Both the position numbers and the translations under genes were made by a program. A stretch of 64,000 nt of DNA from Aquamicrobium defluvii (GTDB lineage Bacteria > Pseudomonadota > Alphaproteobacteria > Rhizobiales > Rhizobiaceae). This document shows, piece after piece, positions 16,448 through 24,845 of the stretch; within the stretch, counting starts at the first letter, position 1, and each line of letters opens with the position of its first letter. Location of the stretch: the NCBI RefSeq assembly GCF_004363725.1, contig NZ_SNZF01000023.1:1-64000 (forward strand), in the 5' to 3' direction. The notes below the pieces were generated by a model, which saw only the letters and a list, made by a program, of their open reading frames with translations, was not told where the DNA came from and did no database searches.

Positions 16448-17668
16448 ATGCTGGATTTCGCGATTTTCTGGGACTGGTTGTCGTTTGCCGTGCGGTGGCT
16501 GCACGTCATTACGGCCATCGCATGGATCGGTTCGTCCTTTTACTTCGTGGCCCTCGACCTTGGGCTGCGGCAACGGCCCGGCCTGCCCGAAGGCGCCTTT
16601 GGCGAGGAATGGCAGGTTCATGGCGGCGGTTTCTACCATATCCAGAAATATCTGGTGGCCCCGGCCGCCATGCCGGAGCATCTGACCTGGTTCAAATGGG
16701 AGAGCTATGCCACCTGGCTGTCGGGTTTCGCGCTGCTGTGCATCGTCTATTATGCGGGTGCGGACCTCTTCCTGATCGATCCCAGCGTGCTCGACGTTTC
16801 CGTGCCGGTCGGCATCGGCATTTCGCTGGCCACGATCGGCGTCGGCTGGCTGTTCTACGACAATCTGTGCAAGTTCTCGCTCGGCAAGAGCGACACCGGC
16901 CTGATGATCGTGCTTTACGTCATCCTGGTGTTCATCGCCTGGGGGCTGACCCATCTGTTCACCGGCCGCGCCGCTTTCCTGCATCTGGGCGCGATTACCG
17001 CGACGATCATGTCGGCCAACGTCTTCATGGTCATCATTCCCAACCAGAAGATCCTGGTGGCCGACCTGATCGCCGGCCGCAAGCCGGACCCCAAATATGG
17101 CAAGATCGCCAAGCAGCGGTCGGTTCACAACAACTACCTGACCCTGCCCGTCCTGTTCCTGATGCTGTCGAACCACTACCCGCTGGCGTTCGGCACCCAG
17201 TACAACTGGGTCATCGCCTCGCTGGTGTTCCTGATCGGCGTGCTGATCCGCCACTATTTCAACACCGGCCATGCCCGCAAGGGCAACCCGACCTGGACCT
17301 GGCTGGTGGCGGCGATCCTGTTCGTCATCATCATCTGGCTGTCCACCGTGCCGAAGGTGCTGACCGGCGAGCCGAAGGCTGCTTCCGCCACCGGCGAAGT
17401 CTATGTCGCCTCCACGCATTTTCCCGCCGTGCGCGACACCGTGATGGGGCGTTGCGCCATGTGCCACTCCGCCGAGCCGTTCTATGACGGCATCTATCAT
17501 GCGCCCAAGGGCGTGGTGCTGGACAGCGACGATGCCATCGCTTCCCACGCTCGCGAAATCTACCTTCAGGCCGGCCGCAGCCATGCCATGCCGCCGGCCA
17601 ACGTCACCCAGATGACGGATCGCGAGCGCCAGTTGCTCATTGCCTGGTTCGAAGACGGGCGCGAATGA
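16448..17668 (+). CDS. puuD: membrane-bound urate hydroxylase with cytochrome c domain
   Basis: Converts urate to 5-hydroxyisourate and passes electrons to the respiratory chain instead of oxygen, replacing soluble uricase. The 406 residues show an N-terminal membrane part of about eight hydrophobic helices (residues 1-310: WLHVITAIAWIGSSFYFVAL at the start) and a C-terminal periplasmic cytochrome c domain. Heme is attached at CAMCH (336-340), with a likely axial Met near 381 (SHAMPPANVT). GGGGTGGAG precedes the ATG. This is the PuuD of purine catabolism, unrelated to E. coli PuuD. No soluble uricase or FAD urate hydroxylase is seen in the window. Confidence 0.93.
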   Translation: MLDFAIFWDWLSFAVRWLHVITAIAWIGSSFYFVALDLGLRQRPGLPEGAFGEEWQVHGGGFYHIQKYLVAPAAMPEHLTWFKWESYATWLSGFALLCIVYYAGADLFLIDPSVLDVSVPVGIGISLATIGVGWLFYDNLCKFSLGKSDTGLMIVLYVILVFIAWGLTHLFTGRAAFLHLGAITATIMSANVFMVIIPNQKILVADLIAGRKPDPKYGKIAKQRSVHNNYLTLPVLFLMLSNHYPLAFGTQYNWVIASLVFLIGVLIRHYFNTGHARKGNPTWTWLVAAILFVIIIWLSTVPKVLTGEPKAASATGEVYVASTHFPAVRDTVMGRCAMCHSAEPFYDGIYHAPKGVVLDSDDAIASHAREIYLQAGRSHAMPPANVTQMTDRERQLLIAWFEDGRE

Positions 17669-17730
17669 TGTAAGCCTTCCGGCGGGCCGACGCGCCGGAT
17701 CGTCCTCAGCCAAAAAGCGAAGGATCTGCC

Positions 17731-19044
17731 TTGACCGAAACTCTTTTGCGTGGCCGTACGCTCACCTTCCTGCGCTGGCCCGAAGCGATCGACGATCATG
17801 GAGCGTGGCGCTATGAGGAAGACGGCGGCCTCTTGATGAAGGACGGCAAGATCGTCGCCGCCGGCGCCTATGCCGATGTCGCCCCGAAAGCCGCGGACGA
17901 TGCGGCGAGGGTCGACCACCGCCCGCACCTGCTGATGCCGGGCTTCATCGACGCACATGCCCATTTCCCGCAGATGCAGGTCATCGCCTCCTATGGCGCG
18001 GAACTGCTGGAGTGGCTCAACACATATACCTTCCCGGAAGAAACGAAGTTCCTGAACGCCCAGCACGGCCGCCGCATCGCGCGCCTGTTCCTCGACGAGG
18101 TGATCCGCCACGGCACCACCACGGTCGCCGCCTATTGCTCGGTGCACAAGGAGTCGGCGCAAGCCTTCTTCGCCGAGTCGCACGACCGCGACATGCTCAA
18201 CATCGCCGGCAAGGTGATGATGGACCGCAATGCGCCGGACGGTCTCACCGACACGCCGCAATCCGGCTACGACGACTCGAAGGCGCTGATCGCAGAATGG
18301 CACGGCAAGGGCCGCCAGCATTATGCCATCACGCCGCGCTTCGCCATCACCTCGACCCCCCGGCAGATGGATATGGCCGGCGCACTGGCGAAGGAATTTC
18401 CCGATCTGCACATCCAGACGCATCTGTCGGAAAACCATGCCGAGATCGCCTATACCTGCGAGCTCTATCCGCAGGCGAGAGACTACACGGACGTCTATGC
18501 GCATTACGGCCTGCTGGGATCGCGCACGCTGCTCGGCCACTCCATCCATCTGTCCGAACGCGAGGCGGACGCCCTTTCCGACACCGGCTCGGTGGCGGTT
18601 TTCTGCCCCACCTCCAACCTCTTCCTCGGCTCCGGCCTGTTCGACTACCAGCGCTATCGTCGGCGCGAAAAACCCTTGCGCATCGCGGCGGCCACGGATG
18701 TCGGCGGCGGCACCAACTATTCCATGCTGCGCACCATGGACGAGGGCTACAAGGTGATCGCCTTGCAGGGCGAGAAGCTGAACCCGTTCCAGTCCTTCTG
18801 GCAGATCACGCGCGGTAACGCCGAAGCCCTCTCTGTAGCCGGTCGCGTCGGCACGCTGGAGGAAGGCACCGATGCCGATATCGTCGTGCTGGACAGCCGT
18901 GCAACTTCCGTCATGGAACTGCGCATGGAGACGGTGACGTCCCTCGCCGAGGAACTGTTCCTGTTGCAGACATTGGGCGACGACCGCGCCGTGCGGGAAG
19001 TGTATGTCGCCGGCAAACCGGCAAAGAGCGTCATTGCCGGATAA
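17731..19044 (+). CDS. guaD: guanine deaminase (amidohydrolase family)
   Basis: Hydrolyses guanine to xanthine, feeding xanthine dehydrogenase. The 437 residues carry the amidohydrolase metal signature PGFIDAHAHFPQMQ near residue 70 and the guanine deaminase block ASYGAELLEWLNTYTFPEE. HGTTTVAAYCSVH near 128, QTHLSENHAEIAY near 230, LGHSIHLSE near 267 and AATDVGGGTNYSML near 325 follow. It starts at TTG 17731, 62 bases after puuD and co-directional, so co-transcription is likely. The glycerate kinase gene follows. Confidence 0.95.
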   Translation: MTETLLRGRTLTFLRWPEAIDDHGAWRYEEDGGLLMKDGKIVAAGAYADVAPKAADDAARVDHRPHLLMPGFIDAHAHFPQMQVIASYGAELLEWLNTYTFPEETKFLNAQHGRRIARLFLDEVIRHGTTTVAAYCSVHKESAQAFFAESHDRDMLNIAGKVMMDRNAPDGLTDTPQSGYDDSKALIAEWHGKGRQHYAITPRFAITSTPRQMDMAGALAKEFPDLHIQTHLSENHAEIAYTCELYPQARDYTDVYAHYGLLGSRTLLGHSIHLSEREADALSDTGSVAVFCPTSNLFLGSGLFDYQRYRRREKPLRIAAATDVGGGTNYSMLRTMDEGYKVIALQGEKLNPFQSFWQITRGNAEALSVAGRVGTLEEGTDADIVVLDSRATSVMELRMETVTSLAEELFLLQTLGDDRAVREVYVAGKPAKSVIAG

Positions 19045-19114
19045 CGCAGTGTCATGCGGCTTGACCGCGCAAGTGCGGCCATACAAAGAAATTCCATAAT
19101 TGGGGAAGGAGCCT

Positions 19115-20377
19115 TTGACCGTGGACCCGAAGCCGTTTCTTGCGTCGATCTTTGAGGCGGCTGTTGCCGCTGCCGATCCGGAGAGGGCGATCCGCGATCG
19201 CCTGCCTGAGCGGCCCAAAGGGCGCACCGTCGTCATCGGCGCCGGCAAGGGCGCGGCGCAGATGGCGGCCGCCTTCGAAAAGGTATGGGACGGGCCTGTC
19301 GAGGGACTTGTCGTCACCCGCTACGGTTATGGCGCGCCGACCAAGCGCATCGAGGTGATCGAGGCTGCCCATCCTGTGCCTGACGATGCCGGGCTCGAAG
19401 CCGGACAACGCCTGTTGCGGCTGGTGGAGGGGTTGAATGAAGACGATCTCGTCGTGGCGCTGGTCTGCGGCGGTGGCTCGGCCCTGCTGCCGGCTCCCGC
19501 CGGTTCGCTGACGCTGGCGGATGAAATCGCCGTCAACGAGGCGCTGCTCGCATCAGGAGCGCCGATCTCGGTCATGAACGCCATCCGCAAGCATGTCTCC
19601 GCCATCAAGGGCGGCAGGCTGGCGGCGGCGGCCTGGCCGGCGCGTGTGGTGTCGCTGATCGTGTCGGACATTCCAGGCGACAATCCGGCGCTGGTGGCGT
19701 CCGGCCCTACGGTGCCTGACGCAGCCAGCCGTGCCGATGCGCTGAAGGCTGTCCAAACCTACGGCATCGAGCTGCCGGAACGTGTGATGGCGCATCTCAA
19801 CTCGCCGGAAGCCGACGCGCCGCGCCCCGACGATGAGCGCTTCGTCCGCAACGAGGTGAAGCTGATCGCCTCTGCCGCCGTTTCGCTGGAGGCTGCCGTG
19901 GCGGAGGCGAAAAGGCAGGGCGTCGAGGCCGTCATCCTGTCCGATTCCATCGAGGGCGAGGCGCGCGAGGTGGGGTCGGTCCATGCCGCGATAGCCCGCG
20001 AGATCGCCACCCGTAACCGGCCTTTCCGGAAGCCCGTGCTGCTGCTGTCAGGTGGCGAAACGACAGTGACGCTGCGGGCCAAAGGCAAGGGCGGCCGCAA
20101 CACCGAATTCCTGCTGTCCTTCGCGCTCGGCATCGACGGCGTCGACGGCATCCATGCGCTGGCGGCCGACACCGACGGCATCGACGGTTCCGAGGACAAT
20201 GCCGGCGCTTTCTGCGATGGCGAAACCGTGCGCCGCATGCGGGCCTCCGGTGTCGATGCGCGCGCCATGCTGGCAGCCAACAATGCGTGGACGGCCTTCG
20301 ATGCGGTGGACAACCTGTTCGTTCCGGGGCCGACCGGAACGAATGTCAACGACCTGCGCGCCATTCTGGTGCGCTGA
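19115..20377 (+). CDS. glycerate 2-kinase (GckA/TtuD, MOFRL family)
   Basis: Phosphorylates D-glycerate to 2-phosphoglycerate. The 420 residues carry an N-terminal GckA domain (VVIGAGKGAAQMAAAFE, VVALVCGGGSALLPAPAGSL, KHVSAIKGGRLA, IVSDIPGDNPALVASGPTVP) and the C-terminal MOFRL domain (LSGGETTVTLRAKGKGGRN, ADTDGIDGSEDNAGAF). TTG 19115 is chosen because GGGGAAGGAG lies just before it; a longer frame from 19100 would start inside that ribosome site. It is the last gene of the puuD-guaD run. Glyoxylate from ureidoglycolate can enter central metabolism through glycerate, which fits the island, but glyoxylate carboligase is not seen here. Confidence 0.9.
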   Translation: MTVDPKPFLASIFEAAVAAADPERAIRDRLPERPKGRTVVIGAGKGAAQMAAAFEKVWDGPVEGLVVTRYGYGAPTKRIEVIEAAHPVPDDAGLEAGQRLLRLVEGLNEDDLVVALVCGGGSALLPAPAGSLTLADEIAVNEALLASGAPISVMNAIRKHVSAIKGGRLAAAAWPARVVSLIVSDIPGDNPALVASGPTVPDAASRADALKAVQTYGIELPERVMAHLNSPEADAPRPDDERFVRNEVKLIASAAVSLEAAVAEAKRQGVEAVILSDSIEGEAREVGSVHAAIAREIATRNRPFRKPVLLLSGGETTVTLRAKGKGGRNTEFLLSFALGIDGVDGIHALAADTDGIDGSEDNAGAFCDGETVRRMRASGVDARAMLAANNAWTAFDAVDNLFVPGPTGTNVNDLRAILVR

Positions 20378-20382
20378 AGCTT

Positions 20383-20404
20383 TATGTAAGTTTTTGCTTA
20401 CATA
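20383..20404. terminator. hairpin between convergent glycerate kinase and ligase genes
   Basis: TATGTAAG (20383-20390), loop TTTTTG, CTTACATA (20397-20404). The 8-base AT-rich stem sits in the 33-bp gap between two converging genes. There is no GC clamp or strong T-run after it, so termination may be weak. Confidence 0.4.
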
Positions 20405-20410
20405 TTCTGC

Positions 20411-21796
20411 CTACACCTCATGCAGATAGAGGTGGTAGTCCAGTTCGCTCACCGTGCGTGCGACCCGGAAATATTCGGCCTGCTTTATGGCGGTGAAGGT
20501 GTTGTGCAGGTCAGGTCCCAGCGCCTCGCGCAGGAACGCAGATGCAGTTGCCGCATCGATCGCTGCCCGCCAGTCCGCCGGCATGGCGCTGTCGCAGCTG
20601 TCGGCCTCATAGCCGTTGCCGGTCGTCTCCGGGCCGGGGTCCAGTTCCTCGTCGATGCCCCTGGCGATGCCGGCCAGCACCGTAGCTGCAACCAGATAGG
20701 GATTGGCATCGACGCCGGACGGGCGATGCTCGATGCGCCGGTTCTTCGCGTCTCCGGCCGGCACGCGCAGCGCCACCGAGCGGTTGTTGACGCCCCATGT
20801 CGGCGCCACCGGAGCATAGGATTGCGAGACGAAGCGCCGCCACGAATTGGCGTGCGGGGCGAAAACCAGCATGGATTCGGCCATGGTGGCGGCAAGCCCG
20901 CCCAACGCATGAAGCAGCAGCGGCGACCATGTTTCGCCCGGCTTTTCGGTGAAGGCGTTCTGCTCCTCGCGGTCGAGCAGGGAAACATGCAGGTGCATGC
21001 CGGAGCCGGCATATTGCTCGATGGGCTTGGCCATGAAGCACGCGGTAACGCCATGGCGGCGCGCCTGCGTCCGCACGATTCGCTTCAGCATCACCAGATC
21101 GTCGGCGGCGCGCAATATATCCTTGCGGTAGTTAAGCGTAAGCTCGTACTGACCGGGTGCGTATTCCGAGATCACCGTCTCGGCCGGAATGCCCTGTTCC
21201 TTCGCAGCCGCATAGATGTCGGAGAACAGCGGCTCCATGCCGTGGAGGTGATCGACGGAATAGACTTCCGTCTTGGCCGAGCGCCGCCCGTCCAGCACCG
21301 CGCCGGCCGGCTGTACCTTGCCCTCGGCATCGCGCTCATTGGCGAGCAGGAAGAATTCCAGCTCGAAGGCGCCGGCCGGATGCAGGCCTTTTTCGGCCAG
21401 CTTTGCTACCTGTCGTGCCAGCGCGTGGCGTGGATCCGAGCTCATCGGCGCGCCGTCGAGGTGGTACATGGCCATCAGCACCTGCCCGCGCGCCGGGCTG
21501 GTGCCGTAAAGCGGCACCAATGTTCCCGGGACAGGCCACGCACGCAGGTCGCCGTCGCCCGAATCCCAGATCAGCCCGGTTTCGTGAACGTCCTCGCCGG
21601 TGATGTCGAGGCCGAGGATCGAGATCGGCATGTGCCTGCCGCCTGTGTACAGGCCCAACAGCTCATGACGGCGGATGATCTTGCCGCGCCCGACGCCATT
21701 GGCGTCGGTCAGCACGATGTCGAAGGCTTCGATCTCCGGATGGACGTCCAGAAAAGCCTGGGCTTCGCCGGGCGTCGAGCCCGAGGGGGAGGTCAT
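20411..21796 (-). CDS. glutamine synthetase-like ligase (gamma-glutamyl amine synthetase type)
   Basis: ATP-dependent ligase of the glutamine synthetase fold, 461 residues, in the PuuA/GlnA3-like branch that glutamylates amines or other small acceptors. Family blocks are visible: the beta-grasp DIVLTDANGVGRGKIIRR, the catalytic GAFELEFFL, EYAPGQYELTLNYR, GSGMHLHVSL, NNRSVALRVP and RIEHRPSGVDANPYLVAATV. ATG 21796 follows CGGAG with 9-base spacing. It lies 63 bases downstream of a class III aminotransferase gene, so the two probably act together. The acceptor substrate cannot be deduced; adenylylation-type regulation is not expected for this branch. Confidence 0.88.
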   Translation of the reverse strand: MTSPSGSTPGEAQAFLDVHPEIEAFDIVLTDANGVGRGKIIRRHELLGLYTGGRHMPISILGLDITGEDVHETGLIWDSGDGDLRAWPVPGTLVPLYGTSPARGQVLMAMYHLDGAPMSSDPRHALARQVAKLAEKGLHPAGAFELEFFLLANERDAEGKVQPAGAVLDGRRSAKTEVYSVDHLHGMEPLFSDIYAAAKEQGIPAETVISEYAPGQYELTLNYRKDILRAADDLVMLKRIVRTQARRHGVTACFMAKPIEQYAGSGMHLHVSLLDREEQNAFTEKPGETWSPLLLHALGGLAATMAESMLVFAPHANSWRRFVSQSYAPVAPTWGVNNRSVALRVPAGDAKNRRIEHRPSGVDANPYLVAATVLAGIARGIDEELDPGPETTGNGYEADSCDSAMPADWRAAIDAATASAFLREALGPDLHNTFTAIKQAEYFRVARTVSELDYHLYLHEV

Positions 21797-21859
21797 GATG
21801 GGTATCTCCGGAAAGGAATGCCGATTTGCCGATACGGGTAATCGACGCAAGCGTGATGA

Positions 21860-23233
21860 TCAATCGGTGAGCCGTTTCACGACATCGCCGAAGGCACGGA
21901 TCAGCCGGTCCACCTGCGCGGGCCTCGTGGCAGGGGAAATCAGCATCATGTTGTGGAAGGGGGCGATCAGCACGCCACGGTTGACCAGCGCGACATGCAG
22001 CGCCGCTTCCAGTTCCGGCGCATGGGCGGCTTCCGCCTCGCCGCCATTTTTCAAAGGCCCCGGCGCGCAGATGAACTCGACCCGCGCGCCGGCCCGCGCG
22101 ACATGCCAGGGCAGGCGATAGCGGTCGATGACGGCGGTGAGCCCGGCGTCGAGACGCCGCGCCAGATGCTCCATATGCGCGTAGTTTTCCGCCGTCATTA
22201 CCTCTTCGAGCGTGGCGCGCATGGCTGCGAATTGAAGCGGATTGGCGGACAGGGTGGTGCCCATGCCGGAATAGCCGGGTTCATGGGTGCGCCGATAATC
22301 GGCGTAGCGCGAGGCGACATCCTCGCTCATCCCCCACACGCTGGCCGGCACGCCCCCGGCCACCGGCTTGCCGAGCACGAACAGGTCCGGCTCCAGCCCG
22401 AAGGCGCGCGTGTAGCCGCCGGGGCCGGTCGAGATGGTGTGCGTCTCGTCGATCAGGAGCAGCGTGCCGGCATCGCGGGTCAGGCGGCGCAGCGCCGCGT
22501 GGAAGTCCGGATCGGGCAGGACCATGCAGGAATTGGTCAGCACCGGCTCGGTGATGACGCAGGCCACGTCCCGGCCGGCAAGCGCGGCCCCGAGGGCCGC
22601 AATGTCGTTGAACTCCACGATCTTCGCCGTGCGTGTCAGGTCGCGGAATTCACCGGCCAGTCCCGGTCTGTTGATCGGCTTTCCGTCCTTCAGCCGCACC
22701 ATCGTCTCGTCCACCGAGCCGTGATAGCAGCCATTGAAGACAAGGATCTTTTCGCGCCCCGTCACCGCCCGCGCGATGCGCAGCGCGAATCGGTTGGCAT
22801 CGGTGGCCGTGGTGGCGATCTGCCAGAAAGGCAGGCCGAATTTCTCCTGCAACAGCGGACCTGTGGCCATCGCCTCTTCCGAGGGCAGCATGTAGGTGAG
22901 GCCGCGCCCCGCCTGCCTGCGGATGGCGCGCGCCACCGGTGGCGGCGAATGGCCGAACATCGAGCCGGTATCGCCAAGGCAGAAATCGTCCAGCCGGTTG
23001 CCGTCGATGTCGGTGATGGTGGCCCCGCGCGCCTGATCGACCAGTATGGGGAAGGGCGTCGGCCAGTCCTTCATCCAGTGCATAGGCACGCCGTCGAGGA
23101 AGCCGGCAATACCGTTGCCCAGCCTCGCGGCGGTTTTGGGCCGGGCCTCGCGAAACGCCTTCGCCTCCCTCTCACGCACAGCTCCTATGCGCTCCTGCCC
23201 GATCCCGCCCTGCGCCTGTCCGCTGCCCGCCAT
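21860..23233 (-). CDS. class III pyridoxal-phosphate aminotransferase / aminomutase
   Basis: A 457-residue enzyme of the glutamate-1-semialdehyde aminomutase/omega-transaminase group. Seen: the N-terminal DIDGNRLDDFCLGDTGSMFG, NGCYHGSVDETMVR near residue 168, the aspartate motif LLLIDETHTIST near 262 and the cofactor lysine in LVLGKPVAGGVPASVWG near 293. It is probably not the biosynthetic HemL, because the family context is a ligase operon and the first 45 residues form an unusual polar extension. The following gene encodes a glutamine synthetase-like ligase, suggesting amine or amino-acid turnover. Confidence 0.85.
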   Translation of the reverse strand: MAGSGQAQGGIGQERIGAVREREAKAFREARPKTAARLGNGIAGFLDGVPMHWMKDWPTPFPILVDQARGATITDIDGNRLDDFCLGDTGSMFGHSPPPVARAIRRQAGRGLTYMLPSEEAMATGPLLQEKFGLPFWQIATTATDANRFALRIARAVTGREKILVFNGCYHGSVDETMVRLKDGKPINRPGLAGEFRDLTRTAKIVEFNDIAALGAALAGRDVACVITEPVLTNSCMVLPDPDFHAALRRLTRDAGTLLLIDETHTISTGPGGYTRAFGLEPDLFVLGKPVAGGVPASVWGMSEDVASRYADYRRTHEPGYSGMGTTLSANPLQFAAMRATLEEVMTAENYAHMEHLARRLDAGLTAVIDRYRLPWHVARAGARVEFICAPGPLKNGGEAEAAHAPELEAALHVALVNRGVLIAPFHNMMLISPATRPAQVDRLIRAFGDVVKRLTD

Positions 23234-23380
23234 GTCCTGTCCGCTACAAAAGAACCGGCGTCACTATATAGGGGCGTTTAGGCACGGCAACTGGCCGCGC
23301 GGCGAATCTCCATTGGCTCAGCGCGGGCTTGACCCGTTGCCTGCGATGTCGATCATGCGGCGTTTCAGGAGCAGGTCGCG

Positions 23381-23833
23381 ATGCGTGCAATCATCTGGTT
23401 CTTCCCGGCAATGCTGGCATCCGGCCCGGTTGCGGCTTCGGGCGGATTTTCGTGCAGCGCCGAAGGCAAAGCGGTGTCGATCGAGGTGAGCGGCGGCGTC
23501 ACCCACGGCATGGGCAGTCCAGTGTTCAGCCTTCAGGGCGCAATCGAAATCCGTGACGATGTCGTGGCGGAAGATCTGCGCAAGGTGGGCTTCGAGCGCG
23601 GGCATCTGGCGCAGTACTGGCTGGACGGCTCCGAATTGCGGCTGGTGCTCTATCGCGAACGGGAAGGCGACCGGCCGCACGGCTATGCCGAACTCACCAT
23701 GAAGACGGTGGCGGGTGAGGCTGGAACCTTTGCGGGCGGCTATGCGCTCGAAGTGTTCGATATGACCGGGGCAACCGGCGGTGAGGGGAAAACCGCTATC
23801 TTCGAGGGCAAGGTGTCCTGTTCCGTTGAGTGA
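23381..23833 (+). CDS. exported protein of unknown function
   Basis: A 150-residue protein with a short signal peptide (MRAIIWFFPAMLASGPVAAS, cleavage probably after residue 19). The mature domain looks beta-rich (VSIEVSGGVTHGMGSPVFSL, YALEVFDMTGATG), with one cysteine near the start (FSCSAEG) and one at the end (GKVSCSVE) that could pair. AGGAG precedes the ATG by 9 bases. It diverges from the aminotransferase gene and converges on the WD40 gene. I do not recognise the family. Confidence 0.75.
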   Translation: MRAIIWFFPAMLASGPVAASGGFSCSAEGKAVSIEVSGGVTHGMGSPVFSLQGAIEIRDDVVAEDLRKVGFERGHLAQYWLDGSELRLVLYREREGDRPHGYAELTMKTVAGEAGTFAGGYALEVFDMTGATGGEGKTAIFEGKVSCSVE

Positions 23834-23863
23834 AATCCGGCTCTCTTAACCGGCCCGGTCCTT

Positions 23864-24838
23864 TCAGCCTGCAATGTCGATGACGCCGCAATCGCCAGCA
23901 GCGCTGCCGAACGCGATGCGGCGCTCTTCGCTGTCCCATGCCATGGAGGTGATCGCTCCCTTGCCAGGGCGGCGCAGAAGCACCTCCTTGCCGTCGGCGA
24001 AACGTGCTGCCAGCACCATGCCATCGTCATAGCCGATGGCTGCGACATCCTGGCTGGGGTGGCAGCTTACACATGTGACCATGGCGTTGCCGCGTGTGCC
24101 GAGCTCCAGCGGCGCCTTGCCCATCGGCCCGTCCTTGCCCTGAAAGGGCCAGACGATGGCCGCCGGCGCACCCGAGCTGGCCAGCCAGCGGCCCTTCGGC
24201 GACCACGAAAGGCTCTTTACCTTGGCCGGATAGCCGGTCATGCGCATATGCTTGCCATCGGCCAGCTTCCAGCCGTGCAGGGCGTTTTCCTGCATGGTGG
24301 TGACGAGGAAATTGCCGTCCGGCGAGAAGGCGATGCCGGTATGCGCGCCCGCCCATTCCAACTCGACAGGCTTGCCCTCGGTGGCGGCGAAATGCAGGGT
24401 CGCGCCATTGTAGCGGGCAACGCCGATGCGCATGCCCTTGGGCGCGAAGGCGATGCCTTCCACCGAGCGCGGATGGGTGAATTCCTTAACCTTGCCGTCC
24501 GCGAACCGCACGAAGGCGGTGCGCCCGGAAGCGTAGGCGATCGCGCCTTGCGGGCCTGCGGCGACGCTGGTGATCCATTTGCGGCCGGCCTCGGCCAGTT
24601 GCTCCACCGCGCCGCCCGCTTGAACCGCGAACACCTTGCCGTCCTCGCCGCCGGTGATCAGCCGGTCGTTGGCGCTATCGTGGAAGGCGCACAGCAGCCC
24701 GTCATTGGCCTGTTCGGTCTTGTGGCCGTGATCCAGCCGGTGGATGGAGCCGTCGGCGAGCGCGAAATGTGGAACGTCATCGAGAAATACAGCGGCCACG
24801 CAATGGCCTTCGAGATCGAGCGGGGCGACTGTCGGCAT
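23864..24838 (-). CDS. WD40-repeat beta-propeller protein linked to a CobW GTPase
   Basis: A 324-residue protein made of repeated 40-residue blades, with recurring patterns such as GPQGAIAYASGRTAFVRFAD, FAPKGMRIGVARYNGATLHF, FSPDGNFLVTTMQENALHGW and SPKGRWLASSGAPAAIVWPF. No signal peptide is visible, so it is probably cytosolic. It starts 7 bases after the CobW-family gene, and the two are almost certainly co-transcribed. From memory this pairing recurs in alphaproteobacteria, which suggests a scaffold or partner for metal delivery. Exact function unknown. Confidence 0.85.
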   Translation of the reverse strand: MPTVAPLDLEGHCVAAVFLDDVPHFALADGSIHRLDHGHKTEQANDGLLCAFHDSANDRLITGGEDGKVFAVQAGGAVEQLAEAGRKWITSVAAGPQGAIAYASGRTAFVRFADGKVKEFTHPRSVEGIAFAPKGMRIGVARYNGATLHFAATEGKPVELEWAGAHTGIAFSPDGNFLVTTMQENALHGWKLADGKHMRMTGYPAKVKSLSWSPKGRWLASSGAPAAIVWPFQGKDGPMGKAPLELGTRGNAMVTCVSCHPSQDVAAIGYDDGMVLAARFADGKEVLLRRPGKGAITSMAWDSEERRIAFGSAAGDCGVIDIAG

Positions 24839-24845
24839 GTCCGGA

